NCBI GenBank assembly: GCA_016218155.1
Contig: JACREQ010000030.1
Location: 1 to 64,000 of the forward strand
Source: Bacteroidia bacterium
GTDB lineage: Bacteria; Bacteroidota; Bacteroidia; Bacteroidales; GWA2-32-17
DNA length: 64,000 nucleotides
Direction of reading: 5' to 3'
The position numbers and the translations under genes were made by a program. Below the pieces are notes generated by a model. The model ran no database searches, had not been told where the DNA came from, and saw nothing but the letters and a program-made list of their open reading frames with translations. Each line of letters starts with the position of its first letter. The stretch's first letter is position 1. This document shows, one piece after another, positions 16,612 to 25,367 of this stretch.

Positions 16612-17466
16612 TTAGAATTTAATACGGTGTTTGTTATACTTTGCTGATACAACTCTTGCAATTACAGAAATCAATAAAATGATTATTGTTAAAATTAATG
16701 CTGATGAATATGCTCTGCTTCTTACTTCTTCAATTGGTGAACCCAACTGGAAGAATATTGCCAGCGGCAAAGTTGCAGTAGGTTGCATTACAGAAGTAGG
16801 TATATGATCAGTATATCCTGTTGTGAACAGTACTGAAGCAGCATCGCCGATTGCGCGTCCGAATGATAATAAAATAGCAGTTGCTAAACCAGGAATAGTC
16901 TGACGGATAAAAACTCTAAATGCAGTTTCGGACCTTGTAGAACCAAGTGAAAGTGAAGCTTCAAATAAGCCTACGGGAACAGTTTTTAAAACTTCATCCA
17001 ATGCTCTAACCATTATTGGCAATATAAATATGCTTACTGTTATAATACCTGCAAGTAATGAGGTTTTAATACCGAGCATAACCATAATAGTAAATCCGAA
17101 TGCGCCATAAACAATAGAAGGTATTCCCCATAACAAATCAAGAAAGAATCTTATACCATTTACGAATCGGTTATATTTTCTTAAATATACGTTCATGAAA
17201 AGTGCTATAGGAATTCCAAAAAGCATTGCTAGTATTGTTGCTCCTATTGATAAATATAATGAACCGATAATTGCATTTAATATTCCGCCTTCTTTTCCGA
17301 AGTAAAAACCACCTTTTGGTGTCTGGCTAACCATTTCCCACGACAAAGATGGTAAACCTTTGTAAAAAATACTGAAAACAATTAGAAATAAAGATGCAGT
17401 AATAAAAGATACCGACAAATACATCAGACCTTTGAAAATAATTTCTTCAGTTTTCTTTAGTTTCAT
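16612..17466 (-). CDS. pstA: phosphate ABC transporter permease PstA
   Basis: 284 residues with six hydrophobic helices and the EAA-type cytoplasmic loop near residue 165 (GLFEASLSLGSTRSETAFRVFIRQTIPG). Other landmarks are GGFYFGKEGGILNAIIGSLYL and FGRAIGDAASVLFTTGY, all characteristic of PstA. It forms the inner-membrane channel with PstC. Its stop is 1 bp from pstB and its start 1 bp from the pstC stop. Confidence 0.96.
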   Translation of the reverse strand: MKLKKTEEIIFKGLMYLSVSFITASLFLIVFSIFYKGLPSLSWEMVSQTPKGGFYFGKEGGILNAIIGSLYLSIGATILAMLFGIPIALFMNVYLRKYNRFVNGIRFFLDLLWGIPSIVYGAFGFTIMVMLGIKTSLLAGIITVSIFILPIMVRALDEVLKTVPVGLFEASLSLGSTRSETAFRVFIRQTIPGLATAILLSFGRAIGDAASVLFTTGYTDHIPTSVMQPTATLPLAIFFQLGSPIEEVRSRAYSSALILTIIILLISVIARVVSAKYNKHRIKF

Positions 17467-17467
17467 A

Positions 17468-18361
17468 TTACTGATTTTTTTCTGAACGGATTATTGCCAT
17501 TCGTGATAAGAAATTAAATAATAACACTATTCCAAATAATATTAATGCAGCAAGCATTAATGCCGAGTCATATCTTGGAATAGAAAGCATCTCGCCATAA
17601 TTATTAGCAATTAATGCGGGTAGGGGATAACCTGAATCAAAAACCGATGTTGGAACTTGTACAACATTCCCTACTACCATAAGTACAGCTATGGTTTCAC
17701 CAAATGCTCGTGCAACACCCAGTCCGGTTGCAGAAATAATTCCTGGATAAGCTTTTTTTAACAAAACGTATTTAATTGTTTCCCATTTTGTTGCTCCAAC
17801 TGATAATGATGCCTCTGTAAGTTCTTCAGGAATTGTTCTGAAAACTTCTATCAAAATATTTAAAATAAAAGGAATAACCATTATTGATAATACTATAGCT
17901 CCTGCAAGAATAGTATATCCCGAAGTTTGTAAACCAAAGAATGGTGCAACAGTTTTTGAAATAAATGGTACAACAATTAATACTCCCCAGACTCCGTAAA
18001 TAACAGATGGAAGTCCTGCTAGAATGTCAATTACAGGGTGCATAAAAGCTAATACTTTCTTTCTTGCGTACTGTGTTAAATATATTGCAGTAAGAATACA
18101 TACAGGTGCAGCAATTAAAACAGATAGAAATGTAACCCACAATGAGCTTGTTATAAAAGGTAAAAATCCGAATTTACCCTGCATAGGTTTCCATTCCGAT
18201 TCAGTAATTAAATCAAAAAAGGATTGTTCATGAAGTATAGGCAACGATTTTAAATATAAACCAACGGCAAGTAAAATTGGCATCAGTAATAGAATTACCA
18301 ATGATATTACCATCCAGAAAAGGGCAGTTTTATCGCGAAATTTTCTACTTAATAAGCTCAT
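17468..18361 (-). CDS. pstC: phosphate ABC transporter permease PstC
   Basis: 297 residues and six hydrophobic helices. Landmarks are FLPFITSSLWVTFLSVLIAAPVC, the EAA loop EELTEASLSVGATKWETIKYVLLKKAYPG, and ARAFGETIAVLMVVGN, typical of PstC. It partners PstA. A 121-bp gap holding a G+C-rich repeat element separates it from pstS, unlike the 1-bp joints elsewhere in the operon. Confidence 0.96.
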   Translation of the reverse strand: MSLLSRKFRDKTALFWMVISLVILLLMPILLAVGLYLKSLPILHEQSFFDLITESEWKPMQGKFGFLPFITSSLWVTFLSVLIAAPVCILTAIYLTQYARKKVLAFMHPVIDILAGLPSVIYGVWGVLIVVPFISKTVAPFFGLQTSGYTILAGAIVLSIMVIPFILNILIEVFRTIPEELTEASLSVGATKWETIKYVLLKKAYPGIISATGLGVARAFGETIAVLMVVGNVVQVPTSVFDSGYPLPALIANNYGEMLSIPRYDSALMLAALILFGIVLLFNFLSRMAIIRSEKNQ

Positions 18362-18384
18362 TTATTTTTTTTCATAATTTTAAA

Positions 18385-18464
18385 GTCATGTTGGTCCTTC
18401 GTCAAGCTCAGGGTCGAAATATGGTGTTCGTCCTTCGATCCGCCGCGGCGGACCTCAGGATGAC
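18385..18464. repeat. REP/MITE-like element copy 2 with a G+C-rich palindrome
   Basis: An 80-bp element with the same ends as the copy at 15720 (GTCATGTTG ... ACCTCAGGATGAC). It includes a perfect 14-bp palindrome TCCGCCGCGGCGGA at 18439-18452. It sits between pstS and pstC and would form a stable hairpin in the pst transcript. REP hairpins in such positions can lift expression of the upstream binding-protein gene over the permease genes; here that is inference. Confidence 0.75.
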
Positions 18465-18482
18465 TATCTTTATTTTTATGAG

Positions 18483-19451
18483 TTACTTTAATTTCTCAAT
18501 TTGTGATTTAATATTTTCGTCGGTTAATTTAACATAACCACCTTCATCAATAAATTTCTGGCCATCTGTTAAAATCCAGTTGTAAAAAGCCAACACTATT
18601 GGATTAAATGTTTTACCCTTTGTTACCATAAATAATTCGCGAGCAGGTGGTGACGGATATCTGTTAGTGCGTATAGCATTTGTTATTGAATCAAGATTCT
18701 GGTAAAAGTTTTCTTCTGGATCTAAAACTCCATTTTCGTTTAAATCAATCGGAATTATTGCTAACCCCGGATACAAAACTCTGCTTTTTAAATCGTATGC
18801 ATAAATTACATTGTTATATCCTATTCCATTTACATCATTTTTTACAGCTTCTGCAATTCCAGGATCACCAAATACACCTGTTCCTGCTAAATCTTCCTGT
18901 TTTTTACCAAAGAATTTTGCCCACATTTCGCCTGCTCCACATGCATCTGATCTGTTAAATACATTTATATTAGATTTATCTTTTGTGTTATATAATTTTC
19001 CCCAGGTTGTTTTTTTACCTTCAGTAAAAAGTGTAGATAACTGACTTTTTGTTATTCCATTTTTCTGAATTTCTGCTAAAACTGGGTTTGAAGAATTAAT
19101 AACTGGTAATACAGCATCTTTTGTTACAGCAATAAACCATGCTCCTTTTTGAATTTCTTCTTCTTTAATTTCTCTCGAAATCATGGCAACGTCAACCATA
19201 TCCTGAAGTACATCCGTCATTCCTTTACCTGCGCCACCTGCCGACACATCTATTCTAACATCAGGATTTAACTTTTGAAATTCTTCTGCCCATTTCACAA
19301 CCATTGGATATAAGGCAAAGGCACCACTTATGCTTATATTGCCAGATAATTTGTTTTTATCAGTTGTTTCTGTTGTGTTGTTTGAACATGAAACCTGTAA
19401 TGTCAAAGTTGCTGATATTAATGCTAATGAAAGGAAATGTAATGTTTTCAT
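18483..19451 (-). CDS. pstS: phosphate-binding lipoprotein PstS
   Basis: 322 residues. The lipoprotein signal ends TLTLQVSC at Cys22. The PstS/PBP-like fold follows, with the phosphate-contacting loops GAFALYPMVVKWAEEF and DVSAGGAGKGMTDVLQDMVDVAMISREI, and later RSDACGAGEMWAKFFG. It captures periplasmic phosphate for PstCAB. It is the first gene of the operon, behind a consensus promoter. No phoU follows pstB. Confidence 0.95.
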   Translation of the reverse strand: MKTLHFLSLALISATLTLQVSCSNNTTETTDKNKLSGNISISGAFALYPMVVKWAEEFQKLNPDVRIDVSAGGAGKGMTDVLQDMVDVAMISREIKEEEIQKGAWFIAVTKDAVLPVINSSNPVLAEIQKNGITKSQLSTLFTEGKKTTWGKLYNTKDKSNINVFNRSDACGAGEMWAKFFGKKQEDLAGTGVFGDPGIAEAVKNDVNGIGYNNVIYAYDLKSRVLYPGLAIIPIDLNENGVLDPEENFYQNLDSITNAIRTNRYPSPPARELFMVTKGKTFNPIVLAFYNWILTDGQKFIDEGGYVKLTDENIKSQIEKLK

Positions 19452-19475
19452 AATTTAACATATTTATTAATATAT

Positions 19476-19500
19476 ATAGTCTATCGAAATAATAGACTAT
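19476..19500 (-). promoter_or_regulatory. 9-bp inverted repeat overlapping the predicted pst transcription start
   Basis: ATAGTCTAT (19476-19484) and ATAGACTAT (19492-19500) are exact reverse complements around the 7-nt spacer CGAAATA. The pair begins 1 bp downstream of the -7 box and spans the expected start site about 25 bp before the pstS codon. It could be a phosphate-responsive operator or a 5' mRNA hairpin. Confidence 0.6.
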
Positions 19501-19501
19501 G

Positions 19502-19532
19502 CAAATGTAAATTCAATTTTATTATTTCCAAA
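19502..19532 (-). promoter_or_regulatory. Bacteroidota sigma-A promoter of pstSCAB
   Basis: On the minus strand TTTG (19529-19532), exactly 19 nt, then TACATTTG (19502-19509) fit the Bacteroidota -33/-7 consensus TTTG-N19-TAnnTTTG in every fixed position. The pstS start is about 50 bp downstream. Confidence 0.85.
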
Positions 19533-19561
19533 ATATTTTTGAAATAAATTATAAAAAAATA

Positions 19562-21946
19562 TTATTTCTGCTCTTTATCAAGCACTTCAAAAATTATTGA
19601 AAGTGTTTCACCGTCTTCATCTGTGAGAGTAAGCGTATGTTTTCCTGGATTAGCAGTAATAGCAGCTTGATGTAATCCTTTTGTTTCGCATAAAAATTTA
19701 TGATCAACATGCCAGAAAATTATTGAATTTGATTTTCTGTGTGCGACTTCAAAAACAGCACTTCCGGTTTTTCCGTCAAGTTCTTTAGGGATATAAATCT
19801 GAGTATAGTTTTTAGGATAAATAATTTCCATTACTTTATTTGGATTAGCAAAAAGTTTTTCTTTACAATCTTCGCGAAATGGTGGCAGTGTAACGTAATA
19901 ATTATTTTTGCTTTTAAAATAAAACTCCATAGTAGGAGGGAGAACAAACCATGATTTATGTATCATTTGTGAAGTTTCCTCACAGTCACTGTGTACCTGA
20001 AATTCTTCGGTTTTGTCGAGATGAATAAGTTTATGATAAGGACATTTTTTAAAATTGATGCCGTTTGCAGGAATAAATACTTCTTCAGTTTCATCACAAA
20101 TATCTGATGCAAGAAAACCACTTTTACTGCATATTGTTGATTTAATCATATTAGAAGTTGGCTCAGAAAACCATTCGTTATTATTAGGAAGCAAGCTGAA
20201 TAAGTCGAATAAAATAGGGGCAGCAACTTTTATTCCTGTAAGCTCCGGACGTCCTTCGCCATCGGCATTTCCAACCCAAACACCAATAGCATATTTTGGC
20301 GTAACCCCAATAGCCCATCCATCGCGAAACCCAAAACTGGTTCCGGTTTTCCATGCTACTTTTCTACCCGAAGAAAACATTTCCCAGTTACTTTCTTCCA
20401 CCGGTCGGTCAACATCTAACATTGCCTGAAAAGTATACCATATTGCGGCAGCATTTATCCATGAATTATTTTCATTCGGACTTTGTTTTTTTATGTTGTT
20501 TTCAGTGATAAATGGATCATGAAAATCGCTTTTTGTATATCTGCCTGTAAGATTATAATGGTTTAATGTTCTTGCTAATGATGCATACATACCGGTAACT
20601 TCAAAAAGCTTTGCCTCACAGCCGCCTAAAATAAGTGATAATCCATAATCATCGGCAGTTCTGTTTATTGTTTTTAAACCTGCCTTTTGTAAGACAAATA
20701 TAAATCTTTGCACTCCAAATGCCTGTAGCATTTTAACAGCAGGAACATTTAATGATTTTGCCAAGGCTCTGTGTGCCGGAACAGCACCGTCATATCCTTT
20801 ACTGAAATTCTTTGGCGAATAACTTCCTATCTGAATTGGAATATCAGGAACAAGAGCATTTGGTAAAATTTCCCCTGAGTTTAACATTGCAGCATAAAGC
20901 ATCGGTTTTAATATACTTCCTGTGCTTCTAGGTGCATTTAAAATATCTACTTGACATCCATTCTTGTTGTCTTCAGGGTTATTGTAATTGCCTACATATG
21001 CTAATGTATTTCCTGTTTCAACTTCTAAAATTATTGCTGCCGAATTTTGAATGCCATTTCCAATCAGATTAGGTTTATATCTTTCTAAAACAAGAATTGC
21101 ATCGTTCTGAAGTTTTTCTGAGATTGTTGTTTTAACAAAGTGTACATTGTTTTTTGTGTCGTGATTCGTTTCGAGTATTAATCTGGCAAGCAGATGTGGG
21201 GCTTCCTGCGGAAAATCATTTGGTTTATCAGGAATAGGTTCATCTTTTGAGAGAATACATGTTTCTCTGTCAATAATTCCAGATTTAAATAAATTATCTA
21301 ATAGTAAGTCTCTTTTAATTTTGAGTTTTTCTCTGTTTTTACCAAGGTGTACTAATGCCGGACTATTAGGTAATACTGCTAACATACTTGTTTCCGCCCA
21401 TGAAAGCTGGTCAGGCATTCTTCCAAAATATCTCCATGAAGCCGCCTGTAAACCAACTACATTTCCTCCAAATGGTGCATTGGATGCATAAAGTTTAAGA
21501 ATTTCTTCTTTAGAATAGCTTATTTCTATTGCATATGCTAAAAGCAATTCATATAATTTTTGAAAAAAAGTTCGTGGAGGATTATTTTGGGAAAGGCGTG
21601 CTACCTGCATTGTTAAAGTGCTTCCACCACTAATTATTTTTTTGTGTTTAATGTTTAAATATATAGCTCTAATAATTGCTATTGCATCAATTCCTTTGTG
21701 AAAAAAAAATCTTTTATCTTCAAAAGTTGTAATTGCGTATGTAAATTTTTCCGGAACATTTTTTATTACCGGAAAACGCCATTGTCCATCTTCCGCAATT
21801 TTTGCTCCAAGTAGATTATCATCTTTATCGGTAATTACAAAACTAATTGGAGAGTTAAATAAATTTTTTGTAAGGCATTTAACTACAATTGCTGATATAA
21901 CAATTAAAGCAAATAATATTAACAATCGAGGGTTAAAAAGTCTCAC
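19562..21946 (-). CDS. pbpC: penicillin-binding protein 1C
   Basis: 794 residues from a GTG start. A signal anchor lies near residues 8-25. The GT51 glycosyltransferase domain has the EDKRFFFHKGID motif and GGSTLTMQVARL. The transpeptidase domain has the SxxK serine in RSTGSILKPMLY and KTGTSFGFRDGWAIG. The C-terminal BiPBP_C-type domain (about 690-794) defines the PbpC class. It polymerises and cross-links peptidoglycan in the periplasm. Many genomes pair pbpC with an alpha-2-macroglobulin gene; none is adjacent here. Confidence 0.95.
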   Translation of the reverse strand: MRLFNPRLLILFALIVISAIVVKCLTKNLFNSPISFVITDKDDNLLGAKIAEDGQWRFPVIKNVPEKFTYAITTFEDKRFFFHKGIDAIAIIRAIYLNIKHKKIISGGSTLTMQVARLSQNNPPRTFFQKLYELLLAYAIEISYSKEEILKLYASNAPFGGNVVGLQAASWRYFGRMPDQLSWAETSMLAVLPNSPALVHLGKNREKLKIKRDLLLDNLFKSGIIDRETCILSKDEPIPDKPNDFPQEAPHLLARLILETNHDTKNNVHFVKTTISEKLQNDAILVLERYKPNLIGNGIQNSAAIILEVETGNTLAYVGNYNNPEDNKNGCQVDILNAPRSTGSILKPMLYAAMLNSGEILPNALVPDIPIQIGSYSPKNFSKGYDGAVPAHRALAKSLNVPAVKMLQAFGVQRFIFVLQKAGLKTINRTADDYGLSLILGGCEAKLFEVTGMYASLARTLNHYNLTGRYTKSDFHDPFITENNIKKQSPNENNSWINAAAIWYTFQAMLDVDRPVEESNWEMFSSGRKVAWKTGTSFGFRDGWAIGVTPKYAIGVWVGNADGEGRPELTGIKVAAPILFDLFSLLPNNNEWFSEPTSNMIKSTICSKSGFLASDICDETEEVFIPANGINFKKCPYHKLIHLDKTEEFQVHSDCEETSQMIHKSWFVLPPTMEFYFKSKNNYYVTLPPFREDCKEKLFANPNKVMEIIYPKNYTQIYIPKELDGKTGSAVFEVAHRKSNSIIFWHVDHKFLCETKGLHQAAITANPGKHTLTLTDEDGETLSIIFEVLDKEQK

Positions 21947-22032
21947 AAGCTGTGTGTTTACGTAGAAATGTAAAGTTAAATAAATTTTTAAAAGGAAATA
22001 AAAATATAATAATCTGAACGATTTTATTTAGT

Positions 22033-22040
22033 TATATTTG
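22033..22040 (+). promoter_or_regulatory. candidate -7 box (TATATTTG) for the MORN-repeat gene
   Basis: TATATTTG fits TAnnTTTG and lies 33 bp upstream of the chosen ATG at 22073. The -33 position is not a TTTG, so only half of the promoter is supported. Confidence 0.45.
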
Positions 22041-22072
22041 TAACAATACCTAAACTTAGCCTAATTATGTTT

Positions 22073-24532
22073 ATGAAAAAAATAATAATAGTATTATTCG
22101 TTATTCTTCCATTTATCTGTTTTAGTCAGGATGTTACTTTGGATCAGCTTGAAGAGCGTGATAATCATACATATTATCTGATTTCTACTGGAGAAGTTTA
22201 TACAGGATTATGTGTAGGAAAGCATGCAAACGGACAAAAGAAATATGAAGGATCATTCAAGAAAGGAATACATGAAGGTAAATGGACTGAATATGATCAG
22301 GACGGACTTAGAATATTTGAAGCTTCTTACAAAGATGGTCAGTTAAATGGAACTGGTACATATTATTATCCCTATGGTCAGATTAAAGAACAGGGAGCAT
22401 ATAAAAACGGACGTAAGGTAGGTAAATGGATTGAGTGGGATGCTTATGGAAAAACAAGTAAGGAAAGAAATTACGAAACTGTTTATGAATGGTATAGTAA
22501 GGATAGAAAGAAATCGGAATCAACATTAAAGGATGGAAAAAAGCATGATAGTTTCAATGAGTATTATGAAAATAAAATGTTAAAACATCAGATAAATTAT
22601 AATTCAAATATTAAAAACGGAAAAGAAATTACCTGGTACGAAAGCGGAAAAAAGGAATCAGAAAAGAATTGGGTAAATGATACTTTACAAGGTAACTGGC
22701 TCGAGTACTTTGACAACGGACAAGTAAAAATCTCAGGTAAAATGTTGTCTGGCTATAATGATGGTAAATGGACAGAATATGATGCTTCCGGAAAAGTTGT
22801 TAAAGAAACAAGTTATAAAACTACAGTAAAATTTTATCCGAATGGTGAAAAGCAGGAATTAACTACTTTAGTTAATAACAAAAAGCATGGTGAGCTTCTT
22901 TGGTGGTATGATAATGGGCAAATGGAATTCAGGGAAACTTATAATGAAGGAATTGCTGATGGTTTATGGACAAGTTGGTATGAGAACGGAGAAAAGAGTA
23001 TAGAAGGAAAAATGAAAGCCGGGAAAAAAGACGGAGTCTGGACAGAATGGTATGCAAATGCAAAAAAATCATGTGAGTCAGCTTATACTGCGGGACAACT
23101 TGATGGTAAGTATGCCACATTCTATGAATCAGGGAATAAAAAAATGGAAGTGAATTATGAAAATGGCAAAAAAGTCGGTTCGCAGCTAGAATGGTATAAC
23201 AGCGGGCAGAAGTCTTTTGAAGGAATTTGTAAGGATGGTAAACTTAATGGAACAGCTACTCTTTATTATGAGAATGGTAAAATAATGCAACAGGGAAATT
23301 ATTTGAATGACAGACGTGAAGGAATTTGGAAAGCATTTGATGAAAAAGGAATGGCTTTAAAAGATATGGTGTATAAAACCGTTATTGAAAAATATCCTAA
23401 TGGAAAATTAAGTCTTGAAGGAACCTTAATGGGCGATAAACATGATGGATTATGGATATGGTATTATGAAAACGGACAAAAAAAATCGCTTGAAAGTTAT
23501 GTCAACTGTAAATTAAATGGACAGAGTAAATCCTGGTATGAAGATGGACGCGAATCATTTTCTGGTAACTATGTTAATGGTAAAAAAGACGGTTTAATTC
23601 AAAGTTGGTATCAGAATCGACAAAAAATGTCAGTCGAAACATGGGTTAACGGAGTACAGAATGGTGAATATAAAGAGTGGTATGAGAATGGTAGAATTAA
23701 AACAGAAGGCAATTTTATTGATGGCTTAAAAGATGGAGTTTTCAGAACAGTATATGAAAATGGTCAGAAGATGATGGAGATTAACTGTATCAAAGGAAAA
23801 GAAGACGGTACATATACAGAGTGGTTTCAGAATGGTCAGAAAAAAATGGAAGGTCTTTTTAAAAATGGAAACAAAGAAGGTACCTGGACTATCTGGTATG
23901 ACAATCAGCAAAAAAAATCTGAGGGCAGTTATACGGTCGATAAAAAAGATGGAAAATTCTCATCATGGTTTATTGATGGTAAATTAAGGTCTGAAGAAAC
24001 TTTTAAAGATGGATTACAAAGCGGTAAAGCTGTTTTTTGGTATGCAAATGGTAAAAAAGAATCTGAAGAATATTATTCAGCTGGTTTGAAAAGTGGCTCA
24101 AGTTTGCAGTGGTATGAAAATGGAAATCGTAAATCGGATGAAGTTTATTCTGCAGGAAAATTAAACGGACCTTTTACATATTGTGACGAAAAGGGAAAAG
24201 TGAAAGCTACAGGCTCATATGCTAACGGTAAGGAAGATGGTAGATGGATAGAATATTTTGAAAGCGGTAAAAAATCGAGTGAAGGAATGTATGCTGCTGG
24301 GGGTAAAACAGGAATTTGGGTAGAGTATTATGAATCTGGTGCAAAAGCTTGTGAAGGTGGCTATAAAACAGGTCAGAAACAAGGAATATGGACATGTTTT
24401 TATGAAAGCGGAACAAAGCAGGTTGAAGGAAAATATAACCTTAATCAGAAAGATGGTGTTTGGTTAGAATTTGACGAAGGAGGTAATAAAACAAATCAGT
24501 TTACATATAAAAACGGAGTTGAAGTTAATTAA
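22073..24532 (+). CDS. secreted MORN_2 repeat protein (33 repeats)
   Basis: Start set to the second ATG (22073), giving 819 residues and a signal peptide MKKIIIVLFVILPFICFSQ; the ATG at 22067 adds two residues. The rest is 33 back-to-back units of about 23 residues with the pattern G-x-W-x-E-W-Y-E-N-G-x-K-x-x-E-x-x-Y-x-x-G (MORN_2, as in YwqK-type proteins). Three irregular unit pairs, each with a shortened 19-residue second member, break the array into blocks of 5, 5, 8 and 15. Such proteins are thought to be extended beta scaffolds; the partner is unknown. It overlaps the convergent gene's 3' end by 8 bp. Confidence 0.9.
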   Translation: MKKIIIVLFVILPFICFSQDVTLDQLEERDNHTYYLISTGEVYTGLCVGKHANGQKKYEGSFKKGIHEGKWTEYDQDGLRIFEASYKDGQLNGTGTYYYPYGQIKEQGAYKNGRKVGKWIEWDAYGKTSKERNYETVYEWYSKDRKKSESTLKDGKKHDSFNEYYENKMLKHQINYNSNIKNGKEITWYESGKKESEKNWVNDTLQGNWLEYFDNGQVKISGKMLSGYNDGKWTEYDASGKVVKETSYKTTVKFYPNGEKQELTTLVNNKKHGELLWWYDNGQMEFRETYNEGIADGLWTSWYENGEKSIEGKMKAGKKDGVWTEWYANAKKSCESAYTAGQLDGKYATFYESGNKKMEVNYENGKKVGSQLEWYNSGQKSFEGICKDGKLNGTATLYYENGKIMQQGNYLNDRREGIWKAFDEKGMALKDMVYKTVIEKYPNGKLSLEGTLMGDKHDGLWIWYYENGQKKSLESYVNCKLNGQSKSWYEDGRESFSGNYVNGKKDGLIQSWYQNRQKMSVETWVNGVQNGEYKEWYENGRIKTEGNFIDGLKDGVFRTVYENGQKMMEINCIKGKEDGTYTEWFQNGQKKMEGLFKNGNKEGTWTIWYDNQQKKSEGSYTVDKKDGKFSSWFIDGKLRSEETFKDGLQSGKAVFWYANGKKESEEYYSAGLKSGSSLQWYENGNRKSDEVYSAGKLNGPFTYCDEKGKVKATGSYANGKEDGRWIEYFESGKKSSEGMYAAGGKTGIWVEYYESGAKACEGGYKTGQKQGIWTCFYESGTKQVEGKYNLNQKDGVWLEFDEGGNKTNQFTYKNGVEVN

Positions 24533-25364
24533 ACTTTCTTTTAATAAAATAAGGTAATTGCCTTAAACCTGCAATTAAATATAATAAATTAAATCTGTAA
24601 CAAATTTTACAGAATAAACTAATTTTAGAAAAAGGAATATTGTTTTTCTGTAAAAGCAGATGAATGGTAGAATCTTCAATAAAATAATCCTTTCTAATTT
24701 TATTCCTTTTCCATTCTTCATTAACCCAATGTATAACATGCCATTTAGATGGAATCTGAAAATCTTTTTTCAGAAGCTTTATTATCAATTTCCAGCTATC
24801 TTGATTAGATAATTCAATAATATAAATTTCAAGATTATAGTTTTTTACTTCATCCACAAGAATTTGAATAGGTCTATTCCAGTCTGTATTTTCTTCATTT
24901 ATTTCTGCAATGGCTCTTTTATAACACTGTGCCATTAATTCTGAATGTTTTGGGCATTTCATTAAGATTCCAACAAGTTTTAAATCAAGATGAGTTCTGA
25001 AAACGTATTCCTGTTCGAAATTTAATGGTTTTATGCAGGTAATATCCATATCTGTCCACCAACCACCATACTCGTATAAAAGTTTATATCTGAATATGTC
25101 AGAAAATCCTCCCAAGCTTCCCTTTCCATGTCCGTATTGGTTTTTATTCTTATATCTGAAAATTTTATTTTCTGGTATTATGGTGTTTGCATCTTTGCAA
25201 ACTACATTCTCTGGTAATATATTGTTTAGTGGTTGATATAACCATAAATGAAATGTATGTCCATTTTTAATAAAAGATTTTATGCATAGAATTTCCAGTA
25301 ATGATAGCTCTTTGCCAATCCACAATCCATTAATGATAATATTTTCTGGGGTAATTTTGGACAT
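24525..25364 (-). CDS. glycosyltransferase with DXD motif (GT32-like)
   Basis: 279 residues. The pattern KLLYEYGGWWTDMDITCIKPL carries the DxD metal/nucleotide-sugar site of the Gly_transf_sug (PF04488)/GT32 family, preceded by FIKNGHTFHLWLYQPLNN. No membrane helix is evident, so it is probably cytoplasmic or peripheral. It is the last gene of the radical SAM operon (3 bp after its neighbour). The donor sugar is unknown. Confidence 0.85.
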   Translation of the reverse strand: MSKITPENIIINGLWIGKELSLLEILCIKSFIKNGHTFHLWLYQPLNNILPENVVCKDANTIIPENKIFRYKNKNQYGHGKGSLGGFSDIFRYKLLYEYGGWWTDMDITCIKPLNFEQEYVFRTHLDLKLVGILMKCPKHSELMAQCYKRAIAEINEENTDWNRPIQILVDEVKNYNLEIYIIELSNQDSWKLIIKLLKKDFQIPSKWHVIHWVNEEWKRNKIRKDYFIEDSTIHLLLQKNNIPFSKISLFCKICYRFNLLYLIAGLRQLPYFIKRKFN

Positions 25365-25367
25365 TTA

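Noticed and set aside
22929-23120. Minus-strand frames within the MORN_2 gene (also 23726-23911 and 24222-24416)
   Set aside because: They recur because the coding repeats recur; His/Phe/Leu-rich translations are antisense shadows of WYENG repeats.
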